A stretch of 64,000 bases of DNA. It comes from Tranzscheliella williamsii (taxonomy: Eukaryota > Basidiomycota > Ustilaginomycetes > Ustilaginales > Ustilaginaceae). Below the pieces are notes generated by a model. It had not been told where the DNA came from and made no database searches. It saw only the letters and a program-made list of their open reading frames with translations. Positions 1 through 9,034 of this stretch are shown piece after piece. Where the stretch lies: positions 124,001-188,000 of the forward strand of contig JALBYF010000024.1 in assembly GCA_023212725.1 (NCBI GenBank), in the 5' to 3' direction. The first letter of the stretch is position 1. Each line of letters starts with the position of its first letter. A program made the translations under genes and the position numbers.

Positions 1-570
1 GGCAGAGTGAGACTTATTAGTGGTAACATTATTGACTGCGGAAGCGAGATAGTGGGCGACGCGGATGCGCGTGCTTATGGAAAGCGAAGCTTTGTGTGCA
101 TGCTCTCTATACAGCTGCCACACGTGCTGCGCATCGGAGCGCCGACGGTCGAAGCCATTCATCGTCCACTTCTTGATCCCTTCAGGCGTAAATTGCTTTG
201 CAAAGGAGGCGATGGTCTGTCTGAGCTGAGTGCTCGCCGTCTGATCTTCGGACGTTTGGGGAGGGTGCGGTTGCAGGGGTGATTTCCAGTGGGGAAGGAA
301 GAGGGTTGACGTAGGGTGGGAGCCTTTCGCCGAAGGAGGAGAGCCCCCGGCTGGCAAAGTTGAATCGTGACTTGAGGCAACATAGGCAACCGACGGGTAG
401 GCCGGATCCGGCCCCGAGTGCGAAGCGGTGCTGTCCGAGCGGCGCGCCGAGGCCGATGAGGCCAAGCGCTTGAGTATTCTAGGTGAAGACGGGCGTAGTC
501 GTAACTGATTCGTTGCAAAAGGAGAGGCGGTGGACGCTGCCGAGAACAGTGGTGATGCAAAGGAAGAACC
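1..570 (-). CDS. Partial coding frame of unknown function, off left edge
   Basis: On the minus strand the frame whose codons end at base 1 stays open for more than 200 codons and leaves the window without a stop. The part nearest the edge reads like real protein, for example QFTPEGIKKWTMNGFDRRR and HVWQLYREHAHKASLSI, while the upstream part is rich in Ser, Pro, Arg and Ala and could be a mitochondrial presequence or a disordered linker. I found no in-frame ATG in the open stretch, so the start probably lies in an upstream exon and the right boundary given is approximate. I do not recognise the family. A competing minus-strand frame at 159-620 looks compositional and begins with GTG. The evidence is length and composition only. 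Confidence 0.4.
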
Positions 571-1643
571 GGAAGACGGTAGAGTGGAGGAGAGATGAAG
601 GCTCGGACAGAGAAAGTCACAAAAAGGCGACTGTGCTGATGAAGGCCCCGCTTTATTTGGGTGGTGGCGTGGTCGTGCTTTTGGCTTGGGGGCGCGTTGA
701 GGGGCTGATGAGGGGGTTATGTAGGCGGCGAGGCGATCGAGCTGTTCGGCGTCGGCAGCCAAGATGCATATCCTGGAAATAAGAAGCAGCACGGGCCCGA
801 TACCATCTGCTGGCGCATATCTGGCCAAGGATGAGGCTGATGGCAACTTCCTGGCGGTGTAAGCCATGATGGGCTGCACCCGGGCCTGCCCTTGCCTGGC
901 CACGCCTCCCGGCGGTTCACCGAACGATCAAATCGACAGGAAAACAGCTGACGTCGAAGAGACACATAAGAGCACAGGACTAGAGATGGGCGGAATATAT
1001 GCTTGATGCATTCCGAGTTGGCAGTAATGCTGTTCTCCAGGCTGATGGGAGACCAACTAGGCGCGCGGTTGCGATGAGTGGCGAAGAGGAGTCGGCTTAG
1101 GATCTGTACAACCAAGTCGACAGCTGCGTACGGAGGCGAGGCGCAAGCTTGCCAACTGGCGCTAAGACTCGTCGCAAGAAAACAGAGATGATGTTGTGAG
1201 CGGCCTTGTTGTGGTGCAGTCGAGAAGGAAGAGAAGAAGAAGTGGTCCACTAAGCTCGGTGCTGAGCGAAGCTCAGAATTTACTTGATATTCGCGATCCT
1301 TTTTTTTGGTGGTCCGCCATACTCATAGACAGTAAGTTAGTAAAATAACGTCAGTCCTAGCTTCTTCTTTGAACGATGAATTGAAAAAGAATCACAAGTC
1401 TTTTCCACACGTACGATCTCCATTTCAAAGTTCCGCTCAGCTACGCTCGATCTAACACATCCTACATTTTCGCCTTTCTCCACTTGCAGCATCACACTCA
1501 ACACCTCAACACTTGCAGACAGGCTCGGATCTCGGAAGACGGAGAGACGGCTGAGTCCATCAAAGGTCCAATCAGCATACACACTTGAACCCTTCCTCTT
1601 CTATCACCACCAGATACAGAGCGTTGACAGAGCCTCGCTCACC
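571..1643. other. Intergenic, probable divergent promoter
   Basis: About 1.1 kb lies between the unidentified minus-strand frame and YAF9. Short frames here have no recognisable protein features. It probably holds promoters for both neighbours and perhaps a 5' exon of the left gene. Nothing else stands out. Confidence 0.4.
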
Positions 1644-3002
1644 ATGTCGAGCAAGCGGGTAAGGGTAAGTACCATGCAGAGCGCATAAGCTGAAGCTGCC
1701 TTGCCAGAAGCCGGGCGAGCGAGTCGTTGACAGTCCACTTGCTTTAACGACTGATTACGCATCAACCTACAGGGCGTTGCTATCCATCGGCCAATTCTAT
1801 ATGGTTCTACATCCACGCCTCTTACTCTAGCAGAGAAGCTGCTTGCCCCTCCAGACCACACGCACAAGTGGACCGTAGCCTTTCGAAGCGCGGCCTCCTA
1901 TCCGCTCCCGTCGCTTTCTGCTCTCGCCGCGCTACCTGCCAACGCGCAGTATGAGCAAGGTTCCGAGCTTTCGGCTATGACCGCAGCTGGCCACACCTCC
2001 GCCGCCGCCGGGCAAGCCGCTTCTTCCACACCAGCCGCAGCTTCCATCAGCACTCGCGGACGCGACCAGGAGCACGACTATCATAAGATGGTCGGCGGCA
2101 AGGACGACATCTCCCATTTCGTTAAGCGTGTCCAGTTCAAGCTTCACGACACCTATTCCCAGCCCACGCGAAACATAGACAAGCCGCCTTTCAGCGTTAC
2201 AGAAACGGGATGGGGCGAATTCGAGATCCAGATCAAGGTCTTCTTCGTCCCGGAGGCCAACGAGAAGCCAATCACTCTGTTCCACCATCTCAAGCTTCAT
2301 CCCTGGCTTCATACCGTCGCTGCCGTCGATCACGGAGGAGTCTCTGTGCCATCGGCCATATCGGCACCAGCCCCACCGGTCGAAGTAGCAACAGATGAGG
2401 ATGCTACCCCAGCAGGCCCCTCGGCAAGGGCGAGCATGGACGTGGATCAGCCCGCGCACGAGTCACTATTAGCGGCACCAGACACCGGGGCGGATCCGGC
2501 GCTGACTGCCCCTGCCGTCTCGTCAGACCCGAGTAATGCCACCAAACCGCTACTGCCTCCGGTAGTGCATTCGTGGCAGTATGATGAGATTGTCTTTCCG
2601 GAGCCTATGGAGCCTTTCTACGAGATCCTCACCACACATCCCCCTACGCCGCTGCCCTCCACCTCGGCGCAGTCCTTTGCAGACCCCTCGGCATACCGCT
2701 CCTACCAGATGGCACTGTCCGAAAATACCGACGGGAAAAACTTGCCAATACCGCCGCATCCGCTTCACACCCCCACCGGATACCTCTTCGACTCTCTCTC
2801 GCTCGAGGCGCAGCAGGCGGAGGCCGACCGGCTTGACATGGCTCGCATCGCCGCCGTCAAGGAGCTCGAAAAGGGCCGCGAGCAGCTAATCAAGGCCGAG
2901 AAGGCGCTCAAGGAAGCTCGCAACAGAATCATGACGCTCACTAGTGCTCCTTCCCATACCCCGGCACCAGCCGTGCCCGCCGCTGCTCCCGCTGTTCCGT
3001 AG
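1644..3002 (+). CDS. YAF9: YEATS-domain protein Yaf9 (SWR1/NuA4 subunit)
   Basis: Yaf9 is a histone acyl-lysine reader shared by the SWR1 remodeller and the NuA4 acetyltransferase in the nucleus. Exons are 1644-1664 and 1773-3002 (416 aa). The donor GTAAGT at 1665 and acceptor CAG at 1770-1772 join SKRVR to GVAIHRPILYG, which matches the yeast start SKRIKTLSVSRPIIYG. An alternative donor at 1659 would drop two residues and fits less well. YEATS landmarks are HTHKWTV, KLHDTY, PPFSVTETGWGEFEI and EANEKPITLFHHLKLHPW. The family C-terminal block (WQYDEIVFPEP) and a final coiled coil follow. The protein is almost twice yeast length because low-complexity segments split the YEATS domain and separate it from the C-terminal block. 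The identification is firm; the first exon rests on splice logic. Confidence 0.92.
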
Positions 3003-3565
3003 CGCACCCTGCGTCCTTACTCGTGGACGATGGGGCAGCATGCCTCCACGTCGCCGTGCTGATGCGGCCGGCTTCTAAGGTTGTCCCTGTATGATGCTCA
3101 GCCGTGGACGTCACACGACCCACCTTCCACGGTCTGAGTTAAAGGGACAGCCGTAACCTCTGCACCAAAAGAGTGGTCTCACAGCTAATGAGCATTGGTT
3201 GCTGATCTACAGCTGTCTGCTCTACCTTCCGCCCACCTCAATGTGGCAGCCCACTTGCTCATTTCGCCACGAGTGCCCACTGTGGGCCGGCTGGCTCGCT
3301 GCGCTAGTTCGCATACCGCTCGCCGGCGCCCACATATGAAGCCGGAAGGTGGGCCCGCCGCTTCATTTGTGTGGCTTCATGGTCATCGACGTGGTAATTA
3401 TTGCAAGAGGCTCCGTCTCGGCAACGGAGCCCTGGGCTGGACTGCCGCCTGTCTCTTGTCTTCGTCCATCGAGTCACACTGCGCTGTGGACACGCTCTCA
3501 GACCTCTAACCCCCTCGACGCCCTTGCGCTGCCGCATCGCTGGCCAATTGATTCTATCCTGCGCC
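3003..3565. other. Intergenic between YAF9 and tyrosinase-like gene
   Basis: This is the YAF9 3' region followed by the promoter of the next gene. It contains copy 1 of a short dispersed repeat (3154-3216) whose relative lies in the transposon island. The rest shows no gene. Confidence 0.5.
3154..3216 (+). repeat. Dispersed repeat C, copy 1
   Basis: It starts AACCTCTGCACCAAAAGA and aligns with 27965-28032 over its whole length, with a handful of substitutions and one 7-base gap (CCATGAA present only in the second copy). The second copy sits at the edge of a transposon graveyard, so this is likely a decayed mobile-element fragment. Confidence 0.65.
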
Positions 3566-4696
3566 ATGCTTCGGGCTTGGGTTGGGAGCGGGCGACTCAC
3601 GCTGATCGTAGTCGCGGTGCTGTTCGCCGTGGGGAGCTATGCGAAAGAGACGGGGTTCTGGTCGCATATTGCGTCGCTGGAGCGGCGGGGAGGGGGCGGA
3701 CATGAGGGACATGATGGCGGCCTGCATCGGCGAGCAAACGCGGGGCCTGCGTCGGCGTCGTTGGTGAAGTGCACGCGGCCGGTGGAGCGGGTCTCGTGGT
3801 ATGCGCTGACGGCGGCGGAGCGGGAGGCGTGGATCGAACACTTCCAACGGCTGCACCGGCGCGGGCAGTCGGTGTTTGTCGAGGGCGGCAGTTTCATGGA
3901 CGACCTGGCGATCGTGCACGTCGGGCTGCAGGAGGAGATGCACTACAATGCGTGCTTCCTGCCGTGCCACGCGGCGTTTCTGCGCGCGTTCTACAGCATG
4001 ATGCGCATCACGGGCTACCGCGGCCGCGAGGCATACTGGGACATCGAGTACGACCGCGCCCACGGCATGCAGAACGCGCACCTCTGGCAGGCCGACGCCG
4101 CCAGCCTGGGCACCGACGGCAAAGGCGGCCCGATCCCCGACGGCCCGCTGCGCAACCTCCGCTGTGGCGTGCTGCCCAACCCGAAGCGCGTCGGCTACTC
4201 GATCTACAAGCCGCACTACGTGACTCGCCACTTCAACGGCAACTGGAACGCCACCCCGCTCGCGCGCGGCGACATGTACACCAGCTTTATGCCCGCCTCG
4301 CTCTTCACCCGCATCCTCGAAGCCCCCGACTACCCCAGCTTCCGCCAGGGCCTCGAGCGCACCGTCCACGCCTTTACTCACCAGAGCATCGGCGGCGAGA
4401 TGTGGCTCTACTCGGCGGTCTGCGAACCCGCCTTCTGGCTCCTCCACGCCGAGCTCGACCGCGCTTGGCGCTCCTGGCAGCTCCGCCACAACACGTACAA
4501 CGACTACACCGGCCACAAAAAGGTCCGCGCTAAAGACAGCCAAGTGTCCATCCAGAACGCCGACCTGGACGACACCATCGACTTCTTCGGCCTCTTCGAA
4601 ACGGTCAAGGTCCGCGACGTCATGCATCCCCGCCGCGGCATCCTCTGCTATCGCTACGACCGGCTCTGGGACAACGTGGCTGACGACAAGCCCTGA
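3566..4696 (+). CDS. Tyrosinase-like type-3 copper protein, membrane-anchored
   Basis: 376 aa, no intron, starting at the ATG that gives MLRAWVGSGRLTLIVVAVLF, a signal anchor or signal peptide. The central domain keeps both copper sites: CuA His118, His126 and His135 (IVH..EMH..FLPCHAAF) and CuB His268, His272 and His294 (VHAFTH, GGEM, EPAFWLLHAELDRAW). The classical FLPWHR is changed to FLPCHA, and DPxF becomes EPAF. Tyrosinases oxidise phenols to quinones with a dinuclear copper centre; whether this divergent form does so cannot be told from sequence. A secretory-pathway or surface role is inferred from the N-terminus. An open minus-strand frame across the gene is a codon-bias shadow. Its 3' end converges on CRY-DASH. 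Confidence 0.8.
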   Translation: MLRAWVGSGRLTLIVVAVLFAVGSYAKETGFWSHIASLERRGGGGHEGHDGGLHRRANAGPASASLVKCTRPVERVSWYALTAAEREAWIEHFQRLHRRGQSVFVEGGSFMDDLAIVHVGLQEEMHYNACFLPCHAAFLRAFYSMMRITGYRGREAYWDIEYDRAHGMQNAHLWQADAASLGTDGKGGPIPDGPLRNLRCGVLPNPKRVGYSIYKPHYVTRHFNGNWNATPLARGDMYTSFMPASLFTRILEAPDYPSFRQGLERTVHAFTHQSIGGEMWLYSAVCEPAFWLLHAELDRAWRSWQLRHNTYNDYTGHKKVRAKDSQVSIQNADLDDTIDFFGLFETVKVRDVMHPRRGILCYRYDRLWDNVADDKP

Positions 4697-5029
4697 CCGC
4701 GCACCAGTTCCTCTTCACCAACCCCACCCCACGCTCAGTTGTAAGCCTCACAGCTGTCTCGCCTCGGCTCCACTCTGAATTGCAGACCGCTGTTCCCTTT
4801 CCTGCCGCTCGGAGATGTGTTTGCGTGGCCGAGAAGAGGCGATAGTGCGTGAGCGCGGCGGGGCGATAGCAAGCCGGCACGGCGCGATGTTGGCAATCCG
4901 GGACAGTCAAACGCGGGCATGAGTACGGCTGATCATACTGTAGCAACAGGGAGAATGAAAATGCAGAGATGCAGGGGGGGGGTGGACGCGATCGATGTGC
5001 CGAAGGGCGGATGGGAGGGCGGGGAGCGG
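4697..5029. other. Convergent intergenic spacer
   Basis: This stretch joins the 3' ends of the tyrosinase-like gene and CRY-DASH. Apart from a G-run near 4973-4982 I see no feature. Confidence 0.4.
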
Positions 5030-7630
5030 TTACTTGGGAGCGCGGCGCCAGCTGGGCTCGAGATCGGCCTTGGAGGGTTGTGGCGGGTGGGGGGAGTTGG
5101 GGGTGGGGTGGGTGTGGGAGCCGTTGGGGATGGTCCTCGCGGCGGCGGGAGCGGGCGGGGCGTGCTCGGGGAAGGGCGAGCCGGCGGCGCGTCTCGGCTT
5201 GCCGCTGTCGCCCGAGCTGGCACTGCCCGTCCGGCGGGGCGCAAAGTCGAACGCGTTGCCCGGCGCGCGCGCGACCGGCGCCGCCAAAGCTGCCGACCCG
5301 CCCGCCGCCTGCAAGCGCGCATACCTGCCGCCACCCGCCGAAGCACTGTACGGCGAGAGGCCACGTTCGGGCGCATAGCGGCTCTCCACCCCCGCCTTGA
5401 GCGTGCCAGACAGCGGCCCCGCGCGGTGGGTAGGCCCGATCGAGCCGGAATCACCCCGCAACGGCGGAATCACGTTCTGCGAACCGTGCTCGCCCAGGTG
5501 AAGCGTGCCAGCAGACGCCGACAGCTGATCGACAGAGGTGGAGCTGTCCGAAAGCGCGCCATACTGGCCAGCTTGGATCCTCTGGACAGGTCGGTGACGA
5601 CGTGGCACTCGGCCGTCTTTGACCTTTTCCTGCGGATTGCCGTGCATCTTGGAGCCAGCGCCCATTTTCCGTTCGTAATGCTTTTGCCACCCCTCGTGTT
5701 CGAAGAGAGGCGATGCGGGATAGCCGTCGATCGTGACGTGCATCTTTGTCGTCTTCAGTCCATAGCGTCGGCGCTCCTCCTCGGTCAGCAGCCACGGCGT
5801 GTGTACATAGTCGGCATGCAGGTTGCGCAGCGCCGGGATCCACATCTTGACATACTCGCCGTGCGAATCGTAATCCTTGGCCTGCTTGATCGTGTTGAAC
5901 TGTCGAGAGGCACGTGGGTCGTTGCCACAGCCGGCTACATACTGCCAATTGCCATAGTTGGAAGTGGCATCGTAGTCGATCAGATGGGATTGGAAGAACT
6001 CGGCGCCGATCCGCCAGTCGTAGCCCAGGTCTTTGGAGAGGAAGCTGGCGATGTTTTGCCGTCCTCGGTTCGACATAAAGCCTGACTCCCTCAGCTCGAG
6101 AATGTTGGCGTCGATAAAGGGGATGCCGGTGCGGCCTTCAAGCAAGCGCGACATCTCGTGCTCCGGTCCATCCTTCAGTGGGTCCCACTTGCGCCACCAG
6201 CCGTTCTCCATCTTCTTGGCCGCTTGACGGGGGTCGGTTACTGTCTCAAATCCGCCTAGATCATACAGAAGCGGACCAAACTTCTCGGCGACATAAAAGA
6301 AGTAATCTCTCCACAGAAGCTCAAAGCGGACCCAATACGTGTTTTGATCTTCGCCGAACTTTCTCTCGTGCTCGTCTAGCGCCTCCCAGATGGTGCGTGG
6401 AGAGACACTTCCGTAGGCTAGGAACGGCGACATTTTGGTACTGTACGCATGTCCGATCAGGTTGTTCCGTGTCTGCTTGTACCTTGCTACGGGCGGAGGA
6501 TCTTCCACTCCCCATCGAGAGGAATCCACCGACTTTCCTCTGACAAAGTACCAATCTAGACGCTCCAGAGCAGATGACTCTCCTCCACGCAGAGGAAAGG
6601 CGGAAGCAGGATGTCGTTGCTGAAGCAAAGCGTTTCCTTCAAACGTAGATGGAAGCTGTGCATCGTTCAAAGGCTTCAACAGATAACGCAGGATGTCATG
6701 GTAGGAAATCTGCCCCTCCTGCTTTTCCTTATCAGACACCGGGAGTGGAGCGAGACCGTCCACATCGACCTCGTGGGAAACATCGAGAGCGTAATCGTCC
6801 GTTTTTGGGATGCGCGGAGGATAGGGCTTGAATGTGGCAGGAGATGGCTTGACGGGTCGAACCATGTTGTCTCCGAGGGCTTCTACTTTTTTACGGAAAG
6901 GAGTAAAGACATCTGGCGTTTCGCTGCTGTGGAATGGAAGGTCGGAAGGGTGAATAAGCGTCTTGCCCTGAATAAAATGGAGTGGAACGCCTGTACCCTG
7001 CAGGCGTTCTACAATGCTTTTCTCAACGTTGACTTCTGGATGCTGCATCTCCTTCTGCATCCATACGCCCTCGACAGCAGTGCCTTGTGCTCGGAAAGCC
7101 TCGACAAGGTTCTCAATCACTTGTTCTGGGAGTCCGAATCGGATCAATAGATCTGAGCCGACATCGCGGAGTCGCATTCGTAGGTCATATACCGACTCAG
7201 AGACGAATCGAGCACGGAAGCCACCGGTCTTCCAGAAACCGTACTCCCGTGTTCGAGCTTCGGGACCTTTCCTTTGGTAGCCTGGGAGGCCGCTCAGCTC
7301 GATCTCGCGCTCATCAAATACAAAGACGGGAAGGAGATAGTCGGCCGTTGACCCAAGCAGCGCTTCATCTTCAAGGTTGCTGAGATCGACCGTCTTGTCT
7401 ACAGTAGAGAGAAGCGGCTTAGGTGTTTGATGGGCGTAATAGAAGAGAGCGTTGTCGTGAATGCGAAGATCAAGACGGAGCAGGCAAATCAAGACACTTT
7501 CTGCCTTTTCAAAACCAGGGCCGCCGGTCTGCGATGATCCTCTGGTCTGCGATGATCCCCCGGTCTGCGATGATCCAGTTTGCGAGTTGCTCGGTGACGA
7601 CGACATAGGTGGATTGTCCCGAGCAGACAT
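5030..7630 (-). CDS. Cryptochrome DASH (blue-light photoreceptor/photolyase family)
   Basis: 866 aa, no intron. CRY-DASH proteins bind FAD and an antenna folate and repair or bind cyclobutane dimers, mainly in single-stranded DNA. The start chosen is the ATG giving MSARDNPP; the longer frame lacks an upstream ATG. The first 40 or so residues are disordered with an SSQTGG-like tandem repeat. The photolyase N-terminal domain follows (ESVLICLLRLDLRIHDN). The FAD domain has the DASH signatures GRTGIPFIDANI, FMSNRGRQNIASFL, DYDATSNYGNWQYVAGCGND and PRASRQFN. About 200 C-terminal residues after the photolyase core are Gly/Ser/Arg/Pro-rich and disordered, longer than in compact members. The family call is very secure; repair versus signalling is open. 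Confidence 0.95.
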   Translation of the reverse strand: MSARDNPPMSSSPSNSQTGSSQTGGSSQTRGSSQTGGPGFEKAESVLICLLRLDLRIHDNALFYYAHQTPKPLLSTVDKTVDLSNLEDEALLGSTADYLLPVFVFDEREIELSGLPGYQRKGPEARTREYGFWKTGGFRARFVSESVYDLRMRLRDVGSDLLIRFGLPEQVIENLVEAFRAQGTAVEGVWMQKEMQHPEVNVEKSIVERLQGTGVPLHFIQGKTLIHPSDLPFHSSETPDVFTPFRKKVEALGDNMVRPVKPSPATFKPYPPRIPKTDDYALDVSHEVDVDGLAPLPVSDKEKQEGQISYHDILRYLLKPLNDAQLPSTFEGNALLQQRHPASAFPLRGGESSALERLDWYFVRGKSVDSSRWGVEDPPPVARYKQTRNNLIGHAYSTKMSPFLAYGSVSPRTIWEALDEHERKFGEDQNTYWVRFELLWRDYFFYVAEKFGPLLYDLGGFETVTDPRQAAKKMENGWWRKWDPLKDGPEHEMSRLLEGRTGIPFIDANILELRESGFMSNRGRQNIASFLSKDLGYDWRIGAEFFQSHLIDYDATSNYGNWQYVAGCGNDPRASRQFNTIKQAKDYDSHGEYVKMWIPALRNLHADYVHTPWLLTEEERRRYGLKTTKMHVTIDGYPASPLFEHEGWQKHYERKMGAGSKMHGNPQEKVKDGRVPRRHRPVQRIQAGQYGALSDSSTSVDQLSASAGTLHLGEHGSQNVIPPLRGDSGSIGPTHRAGPLSGTLKAGVESRYAPERGLSPYSASAGGGRYARLQAAGGSAALAAPVARAPGNAFDFAPRRTGSASSGDSGKPRRAAGSPFPEHAPPAPAAARTIPNGSHTHPTPNSPHPPQPSKADLEPSWRRAPK
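7526..7576 (-). repeat. 18-bp tandem repeat in the CRY-DASH N-terminus
   Basis: The 15-base core GGTCTGCGATGATCC recurs at 7526, 7544 and 7562, a period of 18. It encodes repeated SSQTGG/SSQTRG units in the disordered N-terminus. It is in frame, so unit number can vary without a frameshift. Confidence 0.85.
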
Positions 7631-9034
7631 GACGCGCTTTGACCCGCCCGTGCGGCAGGAGACGGGAATGATAGACTCAGACCGCCAAACGCCAGATGGC
7701 AAGCCGTGCGATTACTTCCGGTATCGCCGTGGCGTCTAGGGAGTTATGTCGTCGTCGCTGTCGCTGTGGTTATAACAATTTTGGACAGATGAAGAAAATG
7801 GACGCTGCTTGGTTGCAGTCCTAGAGGGGAAAACAGACGCAGGCGAGACAGTGGCGAGTAGGGCTGTGAATAGACAGTGTAGCGGAACTGGACGGGAGGA
7901 TCAGCGGTGATCCCGCCGAGCAAAATGTAGGGCGGTGAAAGCGGTGAAAGACTTGTCGGCGTTCGACGACCTGGGGAGCTGAGCTAGCTCAATATCCCAG
8001 GCAGAGGAACAGATGGAAGCGCGGTCAGGAGTCGGAGGGTGGAGCGGCAGAGTAGTGCCAACAGCCCAGACCGATGCTCAGGCGCTGGGAGCGGAGTGGA
8101 CGATGGACAAGGAGAAACGGACGCGAAGGGAGCAATGACTAGGAAAGGGCAAGACGGAAGACGTGAAGCCAATAGCAAAGGCCGAGGCCAAGGCTGGATC
8201 CTGCCAGATCGGGCGAGTCTTGTTTCGACAGCAAGCGTTCTATCAGCAGCAAGGGCTAGGAAAAGGTACTGGTACACTACGAGTGGCTGCCACCTCTATT
8301 CCTCTTGACTCGTCTCGGCAGCTGACTTACGTATCAGAAGCGGATGTGAACGACAGACAGTACTCGCTTGTCTGACAAAAGGCAAGACAACCAGGGCCAG
8401 CTTCGAGGGCAGAATGTATGAATAGAATAGCAACCATTCGACCATAGTAGTGGGTGAATTGGTGGGTGGCGAGGATAGAGTACAGGAACCGAGGCGCTGA
8501 TTTGGACAGGCGCTAGGCGGGATTTCGAACTTGTGACTGGAGCGACAGGAGCCTCTGCTGGAGTCTGGCGAGATTAGGTCCCTGTGCTTGCAGAAGGGAA
8601 GCAGCGAGCAGCGACGAGATGGTTGACATGCATGTCTAGAGTTAGAGCTGCTTGTGCCGATGGCGGTGGCAAATCGAGACTTCGTTCTTCCCGCTCCGTG
8701 CCAAGGCATGAGAGGAAGCCATTCGAAATTCGAGCTTTAATGTGAAGTAATTCTACATCAGCAAGAAGCCCGCCCCCTCGCCCATTCAGATTTACAAGTG
8801 AACTCAGCATGCATTCAGACGTAATTGTGAATCGAATCAGTTCAAAATTCACTTACAACGGCTGTTAATACGACCATCCTGGACGTCACCGTGTTAGAAA
8901 CTCTGACCAAGAGGATCTCGCGCCGCCAAATTTTCATCTCCCGATCTGACGCGACCTCAGATCGGCCTAACGTACGGTAAACGGTTGTCATGCTGGTAGA
9001 TTACAAAAGGGGGGAGGCGGCGAAGTGTGCGCGA
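7631..9034. other. Intergenic: CRY-DASH promoter and RPA135 3' region
   Basis: 1.4 kb separate two minus-strand genes. Frames inside are short and lack protein features, and no tRNA-like fold was recognised. The length fits a regulated CRY-DASH promoter, but I recognised no specific light-response motif. Confidence 0.4.

Noticed and set aside
717..1250. 177-codon minus-strand frame
   Set aside because: Composition is irregular and no motif is recognised; it may overlap an upstream exon of the left-edge gene but cannot be supported.
3554..4627. 357-codon minus-strand frame opposite the tyrosinase-like gene
   Set aside because: Valine/alanine/arginine-rich shadow of the sense codons; the sense strand encodes the copper ligands.
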